Source of the DNA: Bacillota bacterium
GTDB lineage: Bacteria; Bacillota_C; Negativicutes; Sporomusales; Sporomusaceae
Reading direction: 5' to 3'
Length of the DNA stretch: 5,145 nt
Assembly (NCBI GenBank): GCA_023441125.1
Contig: JAEZQV010000357.1
Span: 1-5,145, forward strand
The translations under genes were made by a program, and so were the position numbers. Under the pieces are notes generated by a model. The model was not told where the DNA came from, did not search any database, and worked only from the letters and a program-made list of their open reading frames with translations. Below, in pieces: positions 1 through 5,145 of the stretch; position 1 is the stretch's first letter, and each line of letters opens with the position of its first letter.

Positions 1-21
1 CACAAAGCAGGTGGCCGTTCG

Positions 22-24
22 TAA
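22..24 (+). other. In-frame TAA inside the chemoreceptor sensor domain
   Basis: Frame 1 reads [20 protein letters not shown]. In dCache chemoreceptors the stretch before AGPDG commonly reads GGR, an aromatic or other residue, E, then hydrophobics. A G-to-T change at base 22 (GAA to TAA) would therefore account for the stop. That ancestral codon is inference; the stop itself is read directly. Confidence 0.7.
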
Positions 25-954
25 ATCATTTCTTATGCTGGTCCCGATGGCAATTATATCGGTTCGTCCGGTGCAACAGGAAATATTAGCCAGGGTCCCT
101 ATTTTCAAAGAGTGATGAAGGGAGAGACTGTTGTTACCAACCCTATACCCTTGAAGGGCAGCGGCAAACTAATTATCAGTGTATCCGTGCCGGTGAAGAC
201 GAACGGTAAGGTGACGGGAATGTTATCCGGGCAAATTAGTTTAGATGATGTTATTAAACAAGTAGCAGCTATAAAAGTTGGTCAGACAGGATATGCGTAT
301 GTTGTGCAAGAAGATGGATTAATTATCATGCATCCTGATCAGGAAAAAGTTATGAAAGATAATGTTTTCCATAATGAATCCTCTGCGCAATCAGCCAGAG
401 CAGCAAATGAGCGGATCGCCAGCGGTGAAACCGGTTCAGCGATCTATGATTATCAGGGAGTTAAAAAGATGGCAGCTTTTGCGCCGATACCGGGAAGCAG
501 CTGGTCGTTATCACTGAGCGTTCCGCTGACAGAGGTTACCGGGGTAGTGTCTTCTTTTACGATAATATCTCTTGTTACAACGATAGTTATGTTAATTGTA
601 GCCGGAATGTTCATTGTTTGGTATGCACGGCGCATTGCGAAACCAATTCAGGCTTTGGAACAATCAGTCAAGCGTATTGCTGTCGGGGATTTATCACAGA
701 CCAAAGTAAATATTGAAGCTAATGATGAAATTGGACGATTAGGACGTAGTTTTGAACAGATGGCGCAGAATCTGCGGGCATTAATCCGGCAAGTACAAGG
801 TGCTACGGAACAAGTAGCGGCTTCCTCGCAGGAATTGACGGCAAGCTCGGAACAATCGGCGCAAGCAGCTAATCAGATTGCTGCAGCCATTACGGCAGTG
901 GCGCAAAGTGCAACCGAGCAAATGAATCTGCTAACGAGACTACGGCTATTGTAG
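25..954 (+). CDS. Chemoreceptor fragment A: dCache sensor, transmembrane helix and HAMP
   Basis: This is the sensor half of the broken chemoreceptor, open from base 25 (just after the TAA) to TAG at 952-954. The first possible starts are GTG 112 and ATG 115; neither has a convincing ribosome site and both lie inside the sensor fold, so they are unlikely natural starts. Counting residues from 112, a second Cache lobe is marked by [13 protein letters not shown] (58-69) and HPD (74-76) and ends near WSLSLSVP (131-138). A membrane helix spans about 147-170. HAMP follows at about 171-224, with the typical proline (178) and DEIGRL (205-210). The start of the signalling coil reaches residue 271. The last residues (NLLTRLRLL) are out-of-frame sequence after the shift. 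If translated, the product would be membrane-bound but unable to reach CheA. Confidence 0.6.
   Translation: MISYAGPDGNYIGSSGATGNISQGPYFQRVMKGETVVTNPIPLKGSGKLIISVSVPVKTNGKVTGMLSGQISLDDVIKQVAAIKVGQTGYAYVVQEDGLIIMHPDQEKVMKDNVFHNESSAQSARAANERIASGETGSAIYDYQGVKKMAAFAPIPGSSWSLSLSVPLTEVTGVVSSFTIISLVTTIVMLIVAGMFIVWYARRIAKPIQALEQSVKRIAVGDLSQTKVNIEANDEIGRLGRSFEQMAQNLRALIRQVQGATEQVAASSQELTASSEQSAQAANQIAAAITAVAQSATEQMNLLTRLRLL
922..930 (+). other. Probable one-base deletion (frameshift) in the chemoreceptor
   Basis: Coding similarity runs in frame 1 up to ATG 922-924 (QSATEQM) and in frame 3 from TCT 927-929 ([12 protein letters not shown]). One base is missing between them: adding an A or T to give AAA-TCT or AAT-TCT restores a continuous coil. 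The site contains no long homopolymer, so slippage or a programmed shift is not suggested. Confidence 0.85.
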
Positions 955-1706
955 AACATATGTCAGCCAGTATGCAACAAATCGCGGCTAATGCCAGTGC
1001 GGTTGCCGGTCATACCGCAAACGTCACGCAAGAGGCTAAAAATGGTGATGAAACAGCAATGCAGGCTGTTGAACAAATCACTCAGCTGGAAGTAACTGTC
1101 ACAAAATCTGCGCAAGTTGTTGCTAAACTAGGCGAACGCTCTAAAGAAATTGGTCAAATCGTAGATACAATTGCAAGTATAGCCGGACAGACGGATCTTT
1201 TAGCGCTGAATGCGGCGATAGAGGCTGCGCGTGCAGGCGAACAAGGCCGGGGCTTTGCGGTAGTAGCTGAGGAGGTTCGAAAATTAGCTGAGCAATCTCA
1301 AGATGCAGCGAAAAAGATTGCTGATTTGATCGGTGAAATTCAAAAAGATACCGATCAAGCTGTTAAGGCTATGGATAATGGTACACGGGAAGTCAAAAAC
1401 GGTACTGAAGTTGTCACTCATGCCGGTGAAGCATTTAGAAAAATCGCCGATTTGGTAGAGCATGTAGCTCAGGAAGTGAACGGAATTTTGGCTTCCATAC
1501 AGCAAATGGCGTCAGCAAGCCAACAGATTGTAAGTTCCATACAAAGAATTGATACGCTGGGGCAAAAATCAGCCAGTGAATCGCAGGGAGTTTCGGCAGC
1601 AGCAGAAGAACAGTTAGCTGCAATGGAAGAGATCGCAGCTGCCAGTCAAGCATTGGCCAATTTGGCGAAAAATTTGCAGACGGCGGTAAATGGCTTTAAA
1701 ATATAA
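927..1706 (+). CDS. Chemoreceptor fragment B: cytoplasmic signalling domain
   Basis: This is the signalling half of the same chemoreceptor in frame 3. Coding similarity begins at 927 ([12 protein letters not shown]); the first ATG is 960, with no Shine-Dalgarno sequence before it, so independent translation is doubtful. Counting from 960, the hairpin tip that contacts CheA/CheW is at about 74-113: [18 protein letters not shown], then [16 protein letters not shown]. It is almost canonical; Asp79 replaces the asparagine usually seen in QTN. Alanine-, glutamine- and glutamate-rich heptads on both sides are the usual methylation-type coiled coil, with candidate sites such as the glutamates in [14 protein letters not shown] (212-225). 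The protein ends NGFKI, with no CheR-binding pentapeptide. The intact tip suggests the inactivation is recent, or that the frameshift is an artefact. Confidence 0.65.
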   Translation, partial: SANETTAIVEHMSASMQQIAANASAVAGHTANVTQEAKNGDETAMQAVEQITQLEVTVTKSAQVVAKLGERSKEIGQIVDTIASIAGQTDLLALNAAIEAARAGEQGRGFAVVAEEVRKLAEQSQDAAKKIADLIGEIQKDTDQAVKAMDNGTREVKNGTEVVTHAGEAFRKIADLVEHVAQEVNGILASIQQMASASQQIVSSIQRIDTLGQKSASESQGVSAAAEEQLAAMEEIAAASQALANLAKNLQTAVNGFKI

Positions 1707-1790
1707 CTAGCAAACATATGAAATTTGAGATGCTGTTTGTATCTAAGTGCGAGGTTAGCTAAGTCAATTCTTTGGTTTGCCTGCTCAAAA

Positions 1791-1797
1791 TGAAGGT
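1791..1797 (+). promoter_or_regulatory. Ribosome binding site that fixes the MFS transporter start
   Basis: GAAGGTG at 1792-1798 matches part of the AAGGAGGTG consensus and lies five bases before ATG 1804. An in-frame TTG at 1777 would add nine residues (MPAQNEGAV) but has no such site; the nearest purine run, GAGG 1751-1754, is too far away. ATG 1804 is therefore preferred. Confidence 0.7.
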
Positions 1798-1803
1798 GCT
1801 GTT

Positions 1804-2982
1804 ATGTCAATATTATTGCATTTGTTAACGAATCAACAATTTCAAGTTATTGCTGTTGTTCAGCTTTTAAGTGTGTTTAGCACAACTCTGCTGGCGCCGG
1901 TCTTGCCTGTTTACTTAAAAATGCAGGGAATGAGTGAATCCCAAATCGGGTTAATTATGGGGGTTATTTCGCTTGGCGCTTTGGTGGTGCGGCCCTGGAC
2001 GGGAATCAGTGTAGACAGGAAAGGCAGCAGGGCGGTCACTCTTGTCGGCCAGGTGTTGACGGCAGTTGGTTTGGCGGCATTTCTCTGGGCAACCGGTTTT
2101 TGGCAGTATCTCTTGCTCCGGTTTTATCAGGGAATCGCCCTGGCTTTTTACGGAACAGGCTCAATCACTTTCGCCAGTGGGGTGGAAAAGGCGGAGAACA
2201 CTGCGGCCGCGATTGCTTATTTTTCTCTATGTACCATGATTGGCATGGGCATAGCTACCAGTATCGGGTCGATGATTTTCGCCGGCTACGGATTTTTTAG
2301 CCTAATCTATCTTGGTTTGGCCAGTAGCGGTGTGGCAACCAGCCTTATGTGGCTGCGCAGTAAAGACGAAATGTTTCGTTACAGTAAGGGGCAGCGGAGC
2401 CCTTTCGGTGCGGTTTGGCAGGCGAAAGAGGTAATTGCGCCGGCGGTCTGTCTGTTTGGCTCTAATTTTGCCCTGGGTACGGCCTTTACCTTCGTGCCCC
2501 TGTTAGCACTTAGCCATAACATTGCGGCCTATTCGGTTTTCTTTATTGCCTTTAGTGCGGCCGTGGTATTGGCCCGGGCGATGGTGCATCAAATCAACCG
2601 GCTGGGGAACCCGGAACGGACGGCTGTTTATGCCAGCGGCATCAATGCGCTGAGCACAGGCCTGCTGGCGATTTATCCCTCCGTATTTACATTTATTCTG
2701 GCGGGCGCTTTGATTGGCTTTGGCTTCGGTACTATCTATCCGACACTGGCTGCCTACGTTGTTGACAAGGTGAGTCCGGCCAACAAGGGTTCGGCCCTAA
2801 GTGTAATCGCTGCCGCCGGTGATGTGGGCAATGCCCTCGGCGCTTCGGTACTTGGCGTTGTCGCTGAAATAATGGGATTTTCCGTACTGTTTGCCGGCGC
2901 AACCGTTATTATTTTGCTTTCAGGATATTATTTCTATAGAGCGCTGTGGACTCATGGCAAGGCGGGCAAATGTTCTGCCTAA
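1804..2982 (+). CDS. MFS transporter (drug:H+ antiporter-like, 12 helices)
   Basis: This is a 392-residue major facilitator superfamily carrier in the cytoplasmic membrane, probably proton-coupled. About twelve hydrophobic helices can be placed, roughly at 14-36, 47-66, 78-98, 101-120, 135-158, 162-183, 209-232, 240-262, 273-291, 294-317, 331-355 and 358-380, with a charged central loop at 185-208. Motif A between helices 2 and 3 is clear (RPWTGISVDRKGSR, 63-76). A motif-B-like RFYQG (106-110) follows in helix 4. GFGFGTIYP (305-313) and AAGDVGNALG (337-346) are typical of the C-terminal half. The equivalent motif A in that half is poorly kept (LARAMVHQINRLGN). The length is normal for drug- or metabolite-efflux MFS proteins. 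The gene starts 97 bp after the chemoreceptor and is followed after 48 bp by the oxidoreductase, so the two are probably co-transcribed. Substrate and direction cannot be assigned. Confidence 0.9.
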   Translation: MSILLHLLTNQQFQVIAVVQLLSVFSTTLLAPVLPVYLKMQGMSESQIGLIMGVISLGALVVRPWTGISVDRKGSRAVTLVGQVLTAVGLAAFLWATGFWQYLLLRFYQGIALAFYGTGSITFASGVEKAENTAAAIAYFSLCTMIGMGIATSIGSMIFAGYGFFSLIYLGLASSGVATSLMWLRSKDEMFRYSKGQRSPFGAVWQAKEVIAPAVCLFGSNFALGTAFTFVPLLALSHNIAAYSVFFIAFSAAVVLARAMVHQINRLGNPERTAVYASGINALSTGLLAIYPSVFTFILAGALIGFGFGTIYPTLAAYVVDKVSPANKGSALSVIAAAGDVGNALGASVLGVVAEIMGFSVLFAGATVIILLSGYYFYRALWTHGKAGKCSA

Positions 2983-3030
2983 AGGGCTGGACCTTATTAA
3001 TGAAATACTTCAAACAAGCGAGGTAATAAG

Positions 3031-4020
3031 ATGGCTAAGATAACAGACGAATTAGTAGTTCGGGGAAATCGTGTTAAAAACCGGATTGTAATGGCGCCGA
3101 TGGTTACTTTCTCCTTTCACGGCGATAACGGCTCCTATTATGGCCAGCAGCACATTGCACACTATACAGAACGGGCAATCGGCGGTGCCGGTCTTATCAT
3201 TGTGCAGGCCACCCGCGTAATCGGCGCCGTAACTTCAACAAATATGTGGTCACCTGATAATATTACTGCTTTAAAGCAGATAGTCAGTAATTGCCATGCC
3301 CATGGTGCAATAATAATGCTGCAACTTTCCTGCGGCGATATGGACATAAACCAGTTAGCCACTGCGGAAATTCATGCGATGCAGCTGGATATGAAACAGG
3401 CCGCTATTGCTGCCTGTGAAATGGGCTTTGACGGTGTTGAATATCATTTTGCGCACGGTTTTGCCTTATGCAAGTTTCTTGATGCGGCTTACAACCGGCG
3501 GACAGACCAATACGGCGGCGATGTTGCCAATCGAACGAGAGTTCTGACCGAATTACTACCGGCAATTCGGAACAATACTCAGGAAAAATTTATTGTCAGT
3601 CTGCGCATGGGCGAGTATTTGCCGGAAAGCCAGGATGGCATTGAAGTAGCACAAGCCTTTGCAGCAGCTGGTATTGATCTGCTGCACATTTCTTTTGGCA
3701 TGGAGCCTCCCGCATCTGCTGTTCCGGCGGATTTCCAATGCAGTCCGATGACCTACAGTGGCTGTAAAATTAAAAAAGCAGTAAATATTCCCGTTATAGC
3801 AGTCAATCAAATTCGCACCGAAGCACAGGTTCGCTTTTTAATTGAAAATGATTATGTAGATTTTGCGGGTATCGGCAGGGGCATGTTGGCTGATCCGGAA
3901 TTTGCCAATCATGTGATTAAGGGGGAAGCTGTAAACCAGTGCCTTGGCTGTGGCGATAAGCGGGGCAAGTGTTTGTGGTTTACTGACCATACCCTATGCC
4001 CGGCCAGAAAAAATAGATAA
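3031..4020 (+). CDS. NADH:flavin oxidoreductase, Old Yellow Enzyme family, short atypical member
   Basis: This is a 329-residue FMN-binding TIM barrel, probably cytoplasmic, of the family that reduces activated C=C bonds (Old Yellow Enzyme, 2,4-dienoyl-CoA reductase, 2-enoate reductase). Family marks in order are: NRIVMAPMVT (17-26) at the first strand; Gln98 in LQL; EYHFAHGF (137-144) with the His-x-x-His pair H139/H142; NRRTDQYGG (155-163); Arg192 in LRMGEY; and GRGMLADPEF (282-291) at the phosphate-binding end. Three features are odd: Phe144 replaces the usual catalytic tyrosine; the segment after LQL reads SCGD instead of HAGR and is shortened; and the C-terminus has Cys304, 307, 314 and 323, with no FAD/NAD domain after it. 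ATG 3031 is supported by GAGGT at 3020-3024. The gene lies 48 bp after the MFS gene. Reductase activity is likely from family membership but not certain; substrate unknown. Confidence 0.88.
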   Translation: MAKITDELVVRGNRVKNRIVMAPMVTFSFHGDNGSYYGQQHIAHYTERAIGGAGLIIVQATRVIGAVTSTNMWSPDNITALKQIVSNCHAHGAIIMLQLSCGDMDINQLATAEIHAMQLDMKQAAIAACEMGFDGVEYHFAHGFALCKFLDAAYNRRTDQYGGDVANRTRVLTELLPAIRNNTQEKFIVSLRMGEYLPESQDGIEVAQAFAAAGIDLLHISFGMEPPASAVPADFQCSPMTYSGCKIKKAVNIPVIAVNQIRTEAQVRFLIENDYVDFAGIGRGMLADPEFANHVIKGEAVNQCLGCGDKRGKCLWFTDHTLCPARKNR

Positions 4021-4045
4021 AAATTGCGACGACTAATAAAAAGAA

Positions 4046-4085
4046 CAAACAGCAAGGACTGCCGGTGAGCGGTCCTTGCTGTTTG
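4046..4085 (+). terminator. Hairpin terminator after the MFS-oxidoreductase unit
   Basis: The arms at 4046-4062 and 4069-4085 pair over 17 bp (CAAACAGCAAGGACTGC with its complement, one T-G wobble), closing a six-base loop CGGTGA. The hairpin lies 26 bases after the oxidoreductase stop. The base of the stem is A/T-rich (AAAC/GTTT). The downstream tail TATTATGCTTT is only moderately T-rich, so termination may be incomplete. An A-rich run before it (4031-4048) could serve the opposite strand. Confidence 0.8.
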
Positions 4086-4092
4086 CTATTAT
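4084..4092 (+). promoter_or_regulatory. Possible extended -10 promoter for the LarA-family gene
   Basis: TGCTATTAT fits an extended -10 element (TG-n-TATTAT) right after the terminator stem and would give a leader of roughly 75 bases. No good -35 is found at the expected spacing (GGTGAG at 4064-4069, inside the hairpin). A weak candidate, listed because no other promoter is visible before 4173. Confidence 0.22.
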
Positions 4093-4100
4093 GCTTTAGC

Positions 4101-4147
4101 GAAAAAAAGGATAAAAGCAAAAAAAGGAGAATAGATAGAAAGAATAA
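4101..4147 (+). other. Purine-rich leader with repeated A7GGA and an orphan Shine-Dalgarno-like site
   Basis: Of 47 bases, 42 are A or G on the + strand. AAAAAAAGGA occurs twice, at 4102-4111 and 4119-4128, 17 bases apart. The second copy continues to AAAGGAGA, a strong ribosome-site match, yet no ATG, GTG or TTG follows at a usable distance. The actual site for the next gene is GGGGAG at 4161-4166. The tract may be an unstructured ribosome standby or mRNA-stability element, or simply low-complexity intergenic DNA. Confidence 0.5.
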
Positions 4148-4172
4148 ATTACCATTTTGTGGGGAGACAGGT

Positions 4173-5145
4173 ATGACAATACAGATTTCGTTACCGTTTG
4201 GACTGCAGGAACAGACTGTCAATGTGCCGGAGAAACGGCTGACCGGCATCCTGGCCAGCCAGGAAACTCCGGCCATCCAGGATATTCCCGCGGCAGTGCG
4301 GTCTGCCCTCAGTAATCCGTGCGGTACGCCGCCGCTAGGCCAAATCGTAGAACCGCAGGATAAGGTTGTTATTATTGCCGCCGATATCACCCGGCAGTGG
4401 GTGCGGCACGATTTGTTTCTGCCGGTGCTGCTGGACGAACTGAATGCCGCCGGCGTGGCGGACAGCAATATTATGCTGGTAGTGGCGCTGGGGGCGCACC
4501 GGCGCCATACGCCCGAGGAGAATATCCTGACGTATGGTCAGGAAGTGGTTAACCGGCTTACAATCGCCCAAAGCTATGCGCCTGACAGTGCTGAATTTGT
4601 GCCGGTCGGCCGTACCAGCCGGGGCACGGCGGTCCATATTAACCGTTACGTGGCCACTGCCGCCAAAGTCATTCTGACCGGGGGCATAACCTATCATTCC
4701 ATGGCCGGCTTTGGCGGCGGCCGTAAAGCCATCCTGCCCGGGGTGGCCGGTTATGCCACTATTCAGGCCAACCACCGCTTATGCCTGAGTCCGGAAGCGG
4801 GCCGGGGCCTCAACCCCGCATGCCGTCAGGGTAACCTGGCTACCAATGATATGCACGGGGATATGATGGAGATCGCCGCCATGATCAACCCCGCATTTTT
4901 GCTCAATGCCGTCTTTACCGGCGAAGGCGATTTTGCTGCTTTTGTTGCCGGGCACTGGCAGGAAGCCTGGTTGGCCGGCTGCCGTCTGGTTGAAGAAATA
5001 GCCAGCGTACCGCTGGACGAACCGGCTGATATTGTCATCGCCTCGGCCGGCGGCTATCCCAAAGACATAAATTTCTATCAGGCCTCCAAGGCCATTGAGA
5101 ATGCCTGCCTGGCGGTCAAGCCGGGCGGTGTGCTGATCGCTGTCA
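4173..5145 (+). CDS. LarA-family nickel-pincer racemase/epimerase (lactate racemase-like), 3' end outside window
   Basis: The visible 324 residues (full LarA proteins are about 420) belong to the LarA/DUF2088 family, which interconverts stereoisomers of 2-hydroxyacids with a nickel-pincer nucleotide cofactor. The Lactobacillus plantarum LarA residues can be matched with intact spacing. DITR (71-74) gives the conserved Arg. His109 in GAHRRHTPEE corresponds to His108 and His175 to His174. Lys185, ten residues on, is the cofactor-bearing Lys184. His201, sixteen further, is the nickel ligand His200. YQASK (302-306) gives the Gln/Lys pair. Glycine-rich GFGGGRK (179-185) precedes the lysine. ATG 4173 has GGGGAG six bases upstream, and an in-frame TAG at 4134 limits extension. 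The gene is richer in G/C than the chemoreceptor and stands after a terminator, so it is probably its own unit. It may be lactate racemase or a paralogue acting on malate, phenyllactate or sugar acids; the symbol is left blank. Confidence 0.92.
   Translation, partial: MTIQISLPFGLQEQTVNVPEKRLTGILASQETPAIQDIPAAVRSALSNPCGTPPLGQIVEPQDKVVIIAADITRQWVRHDLFLPVLLDELNAAGVADSNIMLVVALGAHRRHTPEENILTYGQEVVNRLTIAQSYAPDSAEFVPVGRTSRGTAVHINRYVATAAKVILTGGITYHSMAGFGGGRKAILPGVAGYATIQANHRLCLSPEAGRGLNPACRQGNLATNDMHGDMMEIAAMINPAFLLNAVFTGEGDFAAFVAGHWQEAWLAGCRLVEEIASVPLDEPADIVIASAGGYPKDINFYQASKAIENACLAVKPGGVLIAV

Larger units (their letters stand above)
1..1706 (+). pseudogene. Methyl-accepting chemotaxis protein, 5'-truncated by the window and broken by a stop codon and a frameshift
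   Basis: This was one chemoreceptor gene: an extracellular dCache sensor, a membrane helix, HAMP and a cytoplasmic signalling coiled coil that would control CheA/CheW. Reading frame 1 runs into the window but meets TAA at 22-24. It then continues as clear sensor sequence ([14 protein letters not shown] and onward) through HAMP. Near 925-929 the coding moves to frame 3, giving [12 protein letters not shown] and then a normal signalling domain ending at 1704-1706. The two parts join without visible loss of protein sequence, so a single missing base explains the shift. The usual total length is about 650 residues, so roughly 80-100 residues (first membrane helix and start of the sensor) lie upstream. 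Two separate lesions favour real decay over one sequencing error, but I cannot exclude errors. Ligand unknown. Confidence 0.85.

Noticed and set aside
2..112. Open frame 2 at the left edge ([15 protein letters not shown]...) as the true upstream chemoreceptor frame
   Set aside because: The family-like sequence GGRS then IISYAGPDG is in frame 1 on both sides of the TAA; the frame 2 translation does not resemble a sensor domain.
1709..1740. CAAACA / TGTTTG hairpin just after the chemoreceptor stop, as a possible terminator
   Set aside because: Only six base pairs, a long loop and no T-run afterwards.
1707..1803. Promoter for the MFS gene in the 97-bp gap
   Set aside because: Candidate -35 (TTGAGA, TTGTAT) and -10 hexamers do not occur at acceptable spacing with good matches.
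2993..3030. Inverted repeat CTTATTA / TAATAAG around the oxidoreductase ribosome site
   Set aside because: Seven A/T-rich base pairs with a 24-base loop directly before ATG 3031 form a weak hairpin and could easily occur by chance; no operator or riboswitch character.
4046..4085. Hairpin considered as a mobile-element end or CRISPR-like repeat
   Set aside because: It is a single copy, sits 26 bases after a stop codon and has terminator geometry; no second copy or target duplication is present.
3980..4468. Minus-strand reading frame across the terminator and the LarA start
   Set aside because: It spans the hairpin and purine tract, giving low-complexity Ser/Leu/Phe-rich sequence; an antisense shadow.
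4335..4775. Long minus-strand reading frame opposite the LarA-family gene
   Set aside because: It mirrors a conserved coding sequence with clear family residues; its own translation has no recognisable domain and no ribosome site was noted.

Overview
The window looks like chromosome from a flagellated anaerobic Firmicute, most likely a Negativicute of the Sporomusa/Pelosinus kind. This is an inference from gene content (a dCache chemoreceptor, a short Old Yellow Enzyme-like protein with a C-terminal cysteine motif, a LarA-type nickel racemase), from strong Shine-Dalgarno sites and from mixed base composition. No rRNA or other marker is present to prove it. All supported genes are on the + strand.

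Bases 1-1706 hold most of a methyl-accepting chemotaxis protein (dCache sensor, membrane helix, HAMP, signalling coiled coil). Its 5' end is outside the window. As given it is broken twice: an in-frame TAA at 22-24, and a one-base frameshift near 925-929 that separates the sensor/HAMP half from the signalling half. It is either a pseudogene or carries sequence errors.

Bases 1804-4020 hold a two-gene unit: a 12-helix MFS transporter, then 48 bp later a 329-residue FMN-dependent oxidoreductase of the Old Yellow Enzyme family. The spacing suggests co-transcription, and a 17-bp hairpin at 4046-4085 closes the unit. The oxidoreductase is unusual. Phenylalanine sits where the catalytic tyrosine is expected, the HAGR-type segment is altered and shortened, and there is a four-cysteine C-terminal motif with non-standard spacing but no attached NAD(P)H/FAD domain. 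The pair may transport and reduce (or bind) a small unsaturated compound. Its identity cannot be read from the sequence.

Bases 4086-4172 are a purine-rich leader. It is followed by a LarA-family gene (lactate racemase-like, nickel-pincer cofactor) that runs off the right edge at 5145. All cofactor-anchoring and catalytic residues visible in this part are conserved. The maturation genes larB, larC and larE are not in the window.

Base composition rises from left to right: 20 of 60 bases are G/C at 301-360 (chemoreceptor), against 36 of 60 at 4621-4680 (LarA). There are no tRNA or rRNA genes, CRISPR arrays, insertion sequences or attachment sites that I can see, and no gene-free stretch exceeds about 150 bases.
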